A stretch of 5,190 nucleotides of DNA from Asaia bogorensis (GTDB lineage: Bacteria; Pseudomonadota; Alphaproteobacteria; Acetobacterales; Acetobacteraceae), in the NCBI GenBank assembly GCA_945873675.1, contig CAMCEP010000213.1:1-5190 (forward strand), written 5' to 3'. Made by a program: the position numbers and the translations under genes. Shown here in pieces: positions 1 through 5,190 of this stretch (position 1 is the first letter of the stretch; each line of letters begins with the position of its first letter). The notes under the pieces are model-generated. The model saw only the letters and a program-made list of their open reading frames with translations. It was not told where the DNA came from and did not search any database.

Positions 1-521
1 TAGCGCTTGAGCGTTTCATCTTCGCCCTCGGCATTCGCCGCATTGGCGAACAAAACGCCAAGCTATTGGCGCGGCATTATCACAGCCTGGAAGCCTGGCG
101 CGCTGCCATGATCGCCGCGCATATAATCGGGTCAGAAGTGCGGGAGGAATTGGGCTCCATCCAAGGCATCGGTCCCGCTATTGCGGAAGAACTTGTCGAA
201 TTCTTCGCCGAACCACGCAACCTGGCCGCACTTGATGATCTGGCCACTGAAGTCTTACCTTTGCCTGTGGAAGCAACCAGCGCCGCCGATAGCGCCTTCG
301 CTGGAAGGACCATGGTCTTTACCGGCACGCTTGAGAAAATGACACGCGACGAAGCCGAAGCACTCGCCGAACGCCTCGGCGCCAAGGTCACGAAATCAGT
401 CTCGAAGAAAACCGATTTCGTTGTGGTCGGCGCCGATGCAGGTTCCAAAGCCGCCAAGGCGGCAGAGCTTGGCGTGAAAACACTGACCGAAGCCGAGTGG
501 GTGGAAATGGCGGCGAATTAA
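1..521 (+). CDS. ligA: NAD+-dependent DNA ligase LigA, C-terminal part (5' end outside window)
   Basis: LigA seals nicks in duplex DNA, joining Okazaki fragments and finishing excision repair in the cytoplasm, with NAD+ as adenylate donor. The reading frame is open from base 3, giving 172 visible residues of a protein usually about 670-700 long. The adenylation and OB-fold domains therefore lie upstream, outside the window. Visible residues 1-22 (LERFIFALGIRRIGEQNAKL) are a typical LigA helix-hairpin-helix segment. A second HhH element is at about residues 51-64 (GSIQGIGPAIAEEL). Residues about 98-169 form the BRCT domain, with the FTGTL strand, the SVSKKTDFVVVG segment, GSKAAKA and the late conserved Trp of EAEW. 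An internal TTG at 66 is not a start, because family homology continues upstream of it. The TAA stop at 519-521 overlaps the stop of the opposing aminopeptidase gene. I see no T-tract terminator after it. Assignment is very secure from motif order. Confidence 0.97.
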   Translation, partial: ALERFIFALGIRRIGEQNAKLLARHYHSLEAWRAAMIAAHIIGSEVREELGSIQGIGPAIAEELVEFFAEPRNLAALDDLATEVLPLPVEATSAADSAFAGRTMVFTGTLEKMTRDEAEALAERLGAKVTKSVSKKTDFVVVGADAGSKAAKAAELGVKTLTEAEWVEMAAN

Positions 522-2284
522 ATCGGCGCGCAGGCCGCGCGCAGCCAGGCAGCGGTTTCCGTATCCAATAACGGCGCCACCTCAGCCGCTACGCGCGCGT
601 GATAGGCATTCAGCCAATCACGTTCCGCCACCGTCAGCAGCGCGGGTTCGATCAAGGCACGATCAAAGGGCGCCAAAGTCAGGGTTTCGAATTCCAGAAA
701 CGGCTTTGCGGCGGCGGCGATTTCGGCCTTCTGCACCAGCAAAAGATTTTCCAGCCGAATGCCAAACTCGCCCGTGGCGTAATAGCCAGGCTCGTTCGAT
801 AGAATCATACCTTCAGCCAAAGCCACCACACGCGCCGCGCGGCTAAAGGCCGCCGGGCCTTCATGCACGGAAAGATAGGACCCGACGCCATGCCCCGTGC
901 CGTGATCATAATCCAGCCCGGCATCCCATAGCGGGCGCCGCGCCAGCGCATCCAAATGCGGCCCGGCAACACCGGCGGGGAAGCGCAGCGTGGCGAGCGC
1001 AATATGCCCCTTCAACACGCGCGTGACACATTCCCGCGAGCGTTGCGGTGCCGCACCCGGCCCGGTCCAAAGCGTGCGCGTGATATCCGTGGTGCCATCA
1101 AGATATTGCCCACCCGAATCAATCAAATAGCATTCATTGGGGTGGATGGCGCGATGGGTCGCCTCCGTCGCGCGGTAATGCACAATCGCGCCGTTTTCGC
1201 CCGCGCCGCTGATGGCGGGGAAGCTTTCCGCCTGAAACAACGGAACGTCGCGCCGAAAGGCCAGCAAGCGCGCGGCGGCCGAGATTTCATTTAAGCCCCC
1301 CTTTGGCGCTTCTTCGGCAAACCAACTCAGGAAGCGCGCCATCGCCACCGCATCGCGCTGATGCGCCGCGCGCGCGCCTTCTTGTTCCACCGCGTTCTTG
1401 CAGGCACGCGGCATGCGGCAAGGGTCTTCTCCCGCGCGGATTTCAGCACCCGCTTCGCGCAGCCAAGCCGTGAACCAGGAAGGTGTTGCCTCGGGGTCAA
1501 TCCGTATGCGCTTGCCTTTCAGGGCGCGCAGCGCCGCCGGCATCGCATCACGCGGCGCAATCGCCACCGCATTGCCCAACGCCGTGCGGGTTTCGTGATC
1601 CAGCTTCGCCGGTTCCATGAACAACGATACCGCGCCATCCGCGAACAAAAGCGCAAAGCCAAGCGCCAATGGCGTGTGGTCCAAATCGCCACCGCGAATA
1701 TTCAGCAGCCACGCGATGGAATGCGCATCGGCCAGCACCACTGCATCAACGCCCGCCGCGCGCAATTCGGCGGCCGCGTCAGCGCGTTTTTCGGGCGATG
1801 GCTTGCCGGCATAGGAAAGCGGATGCGCCCGCGCCGGCGCTTCCGGTGCGCGTGGCCGATCCGCCCAAATGGCGTCAATCGGGTTGGCTTGCAGCGCGCG
1901 GAAAGTGACACCCGGACGCTTCAGGCGTTCCAGCGCCGGTTCGCTATGCAGCCAGGGGTCATAGCCAATCACCAGGCCATCCGCATGGGCGGCCAGCCAT
2001 TCGGCCGGCGGTTCTTCCGTGATGTGGCGCGGTTCCCAATATGCGACATCAATCTGGTTGCGAATTTGCAGCGTATAGCGACCATCGGAAAACACCGCCG
2101 CCTGCCGCGGCAGCACAATCGCGAGGCCTGCGCTGCCGGTGAAGCCCGTCAGCCAGGCCAGCCTTTCGGCGGAACGCGGCACATATTCGCCCAAATGCTC
2201 ATCCGCACGGGGGATCAGGAAGCCCTGCACCCCCATCCGCGCGAGTTCAGCGCGCAAGGCGCCCAAGCGTTCAGCCCGATTCAT
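518..2284 (-). CDS. pepP: Xaa-Pro aminopeptidase (aminopeptidase P, M24B family), three-domain type
   Basis: This cytosolic metallopeptidase removes an N-terminal residue that precedes proline, working in peptide turnover. The 588 residues match the long, three-domain form typified by eukaryotic XPNPEP1 rather than the roughly 440-residue E. coli PepP. Residues about 1-145 are a first creatinase-like N domain (IPRADEHLGEYVP, LTGFTGSAG, FSDGRY), and about 155-300 are a second such domain. Residues about 305-525 are the pita-bread catalytic domain, and about 528-588 are the M24 C-terminal extension. All five dinuclear metal ligands are visible: D389 (LIDSGG), D400 (GTTDITRT), H465 (GTGHGVG), E498 (SNEPGYY) and E512 (RLENLL). 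H369 and H474 fit the accessory active-site histidines. There is no signal peptide. The ATG at 2284 is preceded by AGGAG at a 6-nt spacing. The gene is convergent with ligA (4-bp overlap) and divergent from the DUF1127 gene. An intact, probably active enzyme is expected. The symbol pepP follows common bacterial usage, although the architecture is XPNPEP1-like. Confidence 0.95.
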   Translation of the reverse strand: MNRAERLGALRAELARMGVQGFLIPRADEHLGEYVPRSAERLAWLTGFTGSAGLAIVLPRQAAVFSDGRYTLQIRNQIDVAYWEPRHITEEPPAEWLAAHADGLVIGYDPWLHSEPALERLKRPGVTFRALQANPIDAIWADRPRAPEAPARAHPLSYAGKPSPEKRADAAAELRAAGVDAVVLADAHSIAWLLNIRGGDLDHTPLALGFALLFADGAVSLFMEPAKLDHETRTALGNAVAIAPRDAMPAALRALKGKRIRIDPEATPSWFTAWLREAGAEIRAGEDPCRMPRACKNAVEQEGARAAHQRDAVAMARFLSWFAEEAPKGGLNEISAAARLLAFRRDVPLFQAESFPAISGAGENGAIVHYRATEATHRAIHPNECYLIDSGGQYLDGTTDITRTLWTGPGAAPQRSRECVTRVLKGHIALATLRFPAGVAGPHLDALARRPLWDAGLDYDHGTGHGVGSYLSVHEGPAAFSRAARVVALAEGMILSNEPGYYATGEFGIRLENLLLVQKAEIAAAAKPFLEFETLTLAPFDRALIEPALLTVAERDWLNAYHARVAAEVAPLLDTETAAWLRAACAPI

Positions 2285-2290
2285 GAGCAG

Positions 2291-2295
2291 CTCCT
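2291..2295 (-). promoter_or_regulatory. Ribosome binding site of the aminopeptidase P gene
   Basis: On the minus strand this reads AGGAG, a strong Shine-Dalgarno core, ending 6 nt before the ATG at 2284. It supports that start and the full 588-residue protein. I could not find a convincing -35/-10 pair for this gene. The AT-rich stretch at 2300-2312, which includes the palindrome AAATATTT, is the only low-GC candidate, and it would give a very short leader. Confidence 0.8.
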
Positions 2296-2330
2296 GACCA
2301 AATATTTCACAAATGTTGCATGGCTTCCTG

Positions 2331-2403
2331 TTGACCCATGCGCCGGACGCATATCTCTGCTGTGGTCTTCGCGCATCACCTGTGCCCCAGAAGCCTCTAT
2401 ATC
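2331..2403 (+). promoter_or_regulatory. Possible promoter region of the DUF1127 gene
   Basis: TTGACC at 2331-2336 is a good -35 hexamer, but the best -10 behind it is only TATCTC at 2352-2357, at a short 15-bp spacing. An alternative -10 is TATATC at 2398-2403, the most AT-rich hexamer close to the gene, but it lacks a clear -35. The first option would give a leader of about 100 nt and the second about 55 nt. I see no GGAAC-N16/17-CGTT pair of the alphaproteobacterial EcfG type. The 180-bp gap must hold control elements for both divergent genes, but the exact promoter is uncertain. Confidence 0.3.
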
Positions 2404-2424
2404 ATCGCCCATCGGACAGCGACC

Positions 2425-2440
2425 CTGCCCTATCGGGCGG
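2425..2440 (+). other. Small GC hairpin in the leader of the DUF1127 gene
   Basis: CTGCCC, loop TATC, GGGCGG can form a 6-bp stem (one U-G pair) ending 10 nt before the ribosome binding site at 2451. A second, overlapping 4-bp stem, GCGG 2437-2440 with CCGC 2446-2449, would exclude the first and lie almost against the Shine-Dalgarno. Both are short, and GC-rich leaders form such stems by chance. A regulatory role is only a possibility. Confidence 0.3.
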
Positions 2441-2450
2441 CGCCTCCGCA

Positions 2451-2455
2451 AAGGA
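2451..2455 (+). promoter_or_regulatory. Ribosome binding site of the DUF1127 gene
   Basis: AAGGA with a 9-nt spacer to the ATG at 2465. The site decides the start of this gene, because the reading frame is open far upstream through DNA that is antisense to the aminopeptidase gene and no other signal marks the beginning. Confidence 0.75.
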
Positions 2456-2464
2456 AAGCTAAAC

Positions 2465-2800
2465 ATGAACCCGCATTTCGCCAATCTCGAAACCAGCCTC
2501 TCGGCCCGCGCCGCGACGATTGAGGCTATTCACCAGGAAGCCGCCGCCGCCCGCGCCGCCGCGCGCAGCCGCGTCCTTGGCCATGCCTTCAAAGCGTTCG
2601 GGGCCGGTGTCGGCGCCGTGCTGACCGCCATCGCCACCTGGCCGACCAAGCGCGATGCCTATAAGGCGCTGGATCAGCTTTCGGACACGCAGCTTGCCGA
2701 TATCGGCTTGGCGCGCGGTGAAATCAGCCGCGTTTTTGAACCGGGCTTCGCGCTCCAAGCCGCCAATGATGGCGTGCTGCCCACGGGCCGCGCCGCCTAA
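2465..2800 (+). CDS. DUF1127-domain small protein
   Basis: The product is 111 residues. Its C-terminal half contains the DUF1127 (YjiS-like) signature at about residues 61-91: KRDAYKALDQLSDTQLADIGL followed by ARGEISRVFE. DUF1127 proteins are abundant in alphaproteobacteria. The best-studied small members, such as CcaF1 of Rhodobacter, act as RNA-binding or regulatory proteins, so a similar role here is inference from family. The N-terminal half is alanine-rich and probably helical (residues about 11-40). A moderately hydrophobic segment at 43-59 (KAFGAGVGAVLTAIATW) is short for a transmembrane helix but could contact the membrane. Many family members are only about 45-50 residues, so this is a longer type with an N-terminal extension. 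The start is set by an AAGGA site. The gene stands alone, divergent from the aminopeptidase gene, and is followed by its own strong terminator. Its TAA overlaps the TAG of the opposing zinc-ribbon gene. Confidence 0.88.
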   Translation: MNPHFANLETSLSARAATIEAIHQEAAAARAAARSRVLGHAFKAFGAGVGAVLTAIATWPTKRDAYKALDQLSDTQLADIGLARGEISRVFEPGFALQAANDGVLPTGRAA

Positions 2801-3537
2801 CCCCGAAATATCCTGCGGAGCCAGGATTTCAGGCCGCCCCCCTCGGGCGGCCTTTTTTTTGGTTGATGCGTCACATGCGGCCGCCGCGCTGGGGGGGCGA
2901 GGGCTGAGGCCATGCTATGCCGCCCCATATCCTCGGCCGCGATCAGCCTTGCTTCCAAAGCTGTTACTTGCGCCACGGCTTCGGGCGGATTGAGCGCATC
3001 AAGCGCCTCCGCCGCCGCTGCCGCCTCAGCAAAATCCCCCGCGCGGCGCAGCGCATCAATCACGCGAACGGATTGTTCAGCATCAAGCGCCGGGCCGCTC
3101 CGCCACAGCGCTACTGCTTCGCGCCGCCATTGCCGCGCCAGATCATCGCGGTTCAGATCATCCGCCACCCAAGCGGCATGAAGCGTTGCTTCCGCCGCCG
3201 CGTGCAAGGCGCCGGTTTCTTCCAGTACATGCGCCCAGGCCAGAAAGCGCCGCGCCAAAACCGGATGCGCCGTATCCGCAATCAAAGCCCGGTAAGGCGC
3301 GGCCGCAACGGCCTGCGCACCGGCGGGATGCGCTTCGCTGATATCGGGCGCGGCATAGCCACAATGCGGGCAGGCTTCCAGCCAGCGCGCCATGGTGGAC
3401 CGCACGGGCTCACCCGGCCTTAAATCAAGATCGGGCGCCTGTTCCGGCACGGGTGGGCGAAAGCTGGGCTGGCGGCTTTCTTGGCCGCATACCCCGCAAC
3501 GCTTTTCCCGCCCTGCGGATTTTGGCGCCGCTGCCAT
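2797..3537 (-). CDS. Uncharacterised zinc-ribbon protein with helical C-terminal region, coupled to ppdK
   Basis: The product is 246 residues and I do not recognise a named gene. Two CxxC knuckles, C14/C17 (CGVC) and C56/C59 (CPHC), predict a zinc ribbon. The order CxxCG, then DLDLRP, then W-x3-CPHCGYAAPD resembles the N-terminus of DUF2225 proteins, a tentative match. Residues about 80-205 are alanine-rich and strongly helical, with repeats of roughly 35 residues (RRFLAWAHVLEETGALHAAA; QSVRVIDALRRAGDFAEAA) that look TPR-like. The last 25 residues form a basic tail (PKKRPPEGGG, then KSWLRRIFRG) whose end could be an amphipathic helix. There is no signal peptide. The ATG at 3537 shares its A with the ppdK TAA (TAATG). 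The upstream sequence has only a weak GGGCGGGG, so translation probably depends on termination-reinitiation from ppdK. The 3' end overlaps the DUF1127 gene by 4 bp and contains that gene's terminator plus an A8 run. Gene reality is well supported; function is unknown. Confidence 0.82.
   Translation of the reverse strand: MAAAPKSAGREKRCGVCGQESRQPSFRPPVPEQAPDLDLRPGEPVRSTMARWLEACPHCGYAAPDISEAHPAGAQAVAAAPYRALIADTAHPVLARRFLAWAHVLEETGALHAAAEATLHAAWVADDLNRDDLARQWRREAVALWRSGPALDAEQSVRVIDALRRAGDFAEAAAAAEALDALNPPEAVAQVTALEARLIAAEDMGRHSMASALAPPARRPHVTHQPKKRPPEGGGLKSWLRRIFRG
2832..2860 (+). terminator. Strong intrinsic terminator of the DUF1127 gene
   Basis: GGCCGCCC (2832-2839) pairs perfectly with GGGCGGCC (2845-2852) around the 5-nt loop CCCTC, followed directly by eight T residues (2853-2860). 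The structure begins 31 nt after the DUF1127 stop, as expected for a Rho-independent terminator on the + strand. On the minus strand the hairpin is preceded by A8 and not followed by a T tract, so it should act in one direction only. It lies wholly within the coding sequence of the opposing zinc-ribbon gene. Confidence 0.9.
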
Positions 3538-5190
3538 TACGCGGTGCGATCAGCCCCGCCCGATTGCAGCGCCGCCTGCGCCGCCGCCAGGCGCGCCACC
3601 GGCACGCGATAGGGCGAACAGGAAACATAATCCAAGCCGACACTTTCGCAGAAATGGATGGAAGACGGATCGCCCCCATGCTCACCACAAATGCCAAGCT
3701 TGATATCGGCTTTCACGCTGCGGCCTTTTTCGGCGGCAATGCGCACCAAAGCGCCCACGCCATCCGGATCAATGGAGACAAACGGGTCCTTCGGAAAAAT
3801 GCCCTTTTCGATGTAAAGCGGCAGGAACTTACCGGCATCATCGCGCGAAAGCCCGAAGGTGGTTTGCGTCAGGTCATTCGTGCCGAAGGAAAAGAAATCC
3901 GCCACAGTGGCAATGGCATCGGCAGTGAGGGCAGCGCGCGGCAGCTCAATCATGGTGCCGACGCTATAGACCACATGATACCCGCCTTCAGCGAACACTT
4001 CCTGCGCTACGCGATCCACCATGGCGCGGGTGATTTCCAATTCGCGCTTGGTCGCAACCAAGGGAATCATGATCTCCGGCACCGGGGCCTTATGCGTCTT
4101 GCGGCCAATTTCGGCTGCCGCTTCGAAAATTGCGCGCGCCTGCATTTCATAGATTTCCGGGTAGGAAATCCCCAAGCGGCAGCCGCGATGCCCGAGCATC
4201 GGATTCGCTTCCGACAATTCCTGCATGCGTCGCTGCATCGCCTCAACTTCGGTACCGAGCGAAGCCGCCACTTCGGCAATTTCATATTCGCTATGCGGCA
4301 GGAATTCATGCAAGGGCGGATCGAGCAGACGGATCGTTACCGGCAGCCCTGCCATGATTTCAAACAGGTCAAGAAAATCCTTGCGCTGGAAGGGCAGCAA
4401 GCGCGCAAGTGCGGCGCGCCGGCCTTCTTCCGTTTCCGCCATGATCATCTGGCGCACGGCGCCAATACGCTCAGGGTCGAAGAACATGTGTTCTGTGCGG
4501 CAAAGCCCGATGCCTTCCGCGCCGAAGCGCCTGGCAGTTTCCGCATCCAAGGGCGTTTCCGCATTGGCGCGCACCCGCAAGCGGCGCACCTTATCGGCCC
4601 AGCCCATCAATGTTGAGAAATCGCCCGAAAGCTGCGGTTCCACCATGGCGACAGTGCCGATGAAAACCTCACCCGTCGCACCATCCAGCGTAATGATCTG
4701 GCCGGCTTCAATGCGGACGCCACCTGCGCTGAGATATTGGTTGTTGTAATCCACCGTGACGCCGCCGCAGCCCGCAACACAGGGCCGGCCCATGCCGCGC
4801 GCCACGACTGCCGCGTGGCTGGTCATGCCGCCACGTGTGGTCAGCACACCGCGCGCCGCATGCATGCCGTGAATATCCTCAGGCGAGGTTTCAATCCGCA
4901 CCAGAATGACGCTTTCGCCTTTTTGTGCGCGGGCTTCAGCTTCATCCGCGCTGAAGACAACAATGCCACACGCCGCACCGGGGGAAGCCGGCAGGCCCTT
5001 CGCCAAAAGCTTACGCGGCGCCTTGGGATCAAGCGTTGGGTGCAGCAATTGATCAAGCGCTGCGGGGTTCACGCGCCGCACCGCTTCGGTGTGGTCAATC
5101 AAGCCTTCGCGCGCCATATCCACCGCGATTTTCAATGATGCGGCGGCTGTGCGCTTGCCATTGCGCGTTTGCAACATATAAAGCTTGTTG
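3537..5190 (-). CDS. ppdK: Pyruvate, phosphate dikinase, C-terminal two thirds (5' end outside window)
   Basis: PPDK interconverts ATP + Pi + pyruvate and AMP + PPi + PEP in the cytoplasm, serving gluconeogenesis or PPi-linked glycolysis. About 550 of the usual 870-900 residues are visible; the ATP-grasp nucleotide domain is beyond the right edge. The ATG at 5177 is internal, since the family motif NKLYMLQTRNGKRT begins before it. Counting from that Met, residues about 62-165 are the swivelling phosphohistidine domain, with catalytic H121 in GGMTSHAAVVARGMGRPCVAG-type sequence and the phospho-regulated Thr T119 two residues earlier. Residues about 175-540 are the PEP/pyruvate TIM barrel: R227 (GLCRTEHMFF), R283 (TIRLLDPPLHEF), E411 (GTMIELPRA), N434/D435 (GTNDLTQTTFGLSRDD) and the acid/base C497 (GICGEHGGDP). 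Every expected catalytic residue is present, so the enzyme should be active. It is distinguished from PEP synthase and enzyme I by LYMLQTRNGKRTA and LDQLLHPTLDP. The gene is directly followed, with one base shared, by the zinc-ribbon gene. Confidence 0.97.
   Translation of the reverse strand, partial: NKLYMLQTRNGKRTAAASLKIAVDMAREGLIDHTEAVRRVNPAALDQLLHPTLDPKAPRKLLAKGLPASPGAACGIVVFSADEAEARAQKGESVILVRIETSPEDIHGMHAARGVLTTRGGMTSHAAVVARGMGRPCVAGCGGVTVDYNNQYLSAGGVRIEAGQIITLDGATGEVFIGTVAMVEPQLSGDFSTLMGWADKVRRLRVRANAETPLDAETARRFGAEGIGLCRTEHMFFDPERIGAVRQMIMAETEEGRRAALARLLPFQRKDFLDLFEIMAGLPVTIRLLDPPLHEFLPHSEYEIAEVAASLGTEVEAMQRRMQELSEANPMLGHRGCRLGISYPEIYEMQARAIFEAAAEIGRKTHKAPVPEIMIPLVATKRELEITRAMVDRVAQEVFAEGGYHVVYSVGTMIELPRAALTADAIATVADFFSFGTNDLTQTTFGLSRDDAGKFLPLYIEKGIFPKDPFVSIDPDGVGALVRIAAEKGRSVKADIKLGICGEHGGDPSSIHFCESVGLDYVSCSPYRVPVARLAAAQAALQSGGADRTA

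Noticed and set aside
66..521. TTG at 66 as the start of a separate small BRCT protein
   Set aside because: LigA-like helix-hairpin-helix sequence continues in frame upstream to the window edge, so this is the interior of ligA.
526..542. GCGCGC-AGGCC-GCGCGC hairpin just after the ligA stop as a possible terminator
   Set aside because: The 6-bp stem has no T tract on the + strand and lies in the aminopeptidase coding sequence, where alternating GC is common. It is not a credible intrinsic terminator.
1361..2464. Long + strand open frame continuing upstream of the DUF1127 start
   Set aside because: It is antisense to the aminopeptidase gene; its translation is Arg/His/Gln-rich with no family motif, and the DUF1127 start has its own ribosome binding site. 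It is the usual open antisense frame of GC-rich coding DNA.
2285..2464. Search of the divergent gap for a small RNA, tRNA, riboswitch or EcfG stress promoter
   Set aside because: No cloverleaf, no recognised riboswitch core, no T-tract hairpin and no GGAAC/CGTT pair were found on either strand.
2459..2758. 99-codon - strand open frame opposite the DUF1127 gene
   Set aside because: It is antisense to a gene with a recognised domain, starts with a weak alternative codon and shows no family resemblance. It matters only as the frame reached by a hypothetical -1 slip at the A8 run.
3453..4616. 387-codon + strand open frame opposite ppdK
   Set aside because: It is a shadow of ppdK, which has all its catalytic motifs on the other strand. 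The antisense product is rich in Arg, His and Phe with no recognisable domain and no good ribosome binding site.
5099..5177. ATG at 5177 as the true start of ppdK
   Set aside because: The residues before it (NKLY) complete the conserved KLYMLQTRNGKRTA motif and the frame is open to the window edge, so this Met is internal.

Overview
The window is compact, high-GC bacterial chromosome with five protein genes and only one real intergenic gap. It suggests an alphaproteobacterium, possibly near Acetobacteraceae/Rhodospirillales. The grounds are GC-rich third positions, Ala/Arg-rich proteins, a DUF1127 protein, and the style of the NAD-dependent ligase and pyruvate phosphate dikinase. The family-level placement is inference only. 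I see no mobile element, CRISPR array, rRNA or tRNA gene, and no sign of recent transfer.

Layout from left to right: (1) the 3' end of ligA, the NAD+-dependent DNA ligase, on the + strand, entering from the left edge and ending at 521; (2) a complete three-domain Xaa-Pro aminopeptidase gene on the - strand (518-2284), tail to tail with ligA and overlapping it by 4 bp; (3) a divergent intergenic region of 180 bp (2285-2464) holding the control signals for the aminopeptidase and for the next gene; (4) a complete small DUF1127-domain gene on the + strand (2465-2800), with a strong intrinsic terminator at 2832-2860; (5) a two-gene - strand unit, read from the right edge: the 3' two thirds of ppdK (pyruvate phosphate dikinase, 3537-5190), then a zinc-ribbon protein gene of unknown function (2797-3537). 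These two genes overlap by one base (TAATG).

The genes belong to separate functions: DNA replication and repair (ligase), peptide turnover (aminopeptidase P), probable small RNA-binding or regulatory protein (DUF1127), and pyruvate/PEP interconversion (PPDK). The only tight functional linkage the sequence suggests is ppdK with the zinc-ribbon gene, through apparent translational coupling. The most unusual structure is the packing of gene ends: both convergent pairs overlap by exactly 4 bp through their stop codons, and the DUF1127 terminator lies inside the coding sequence of the opposing zinc-ribbon gene. I found no evidence for a wholly new system. The zinc-ribbon/PPDK pairing and the embedded terminator most deserve a second look.
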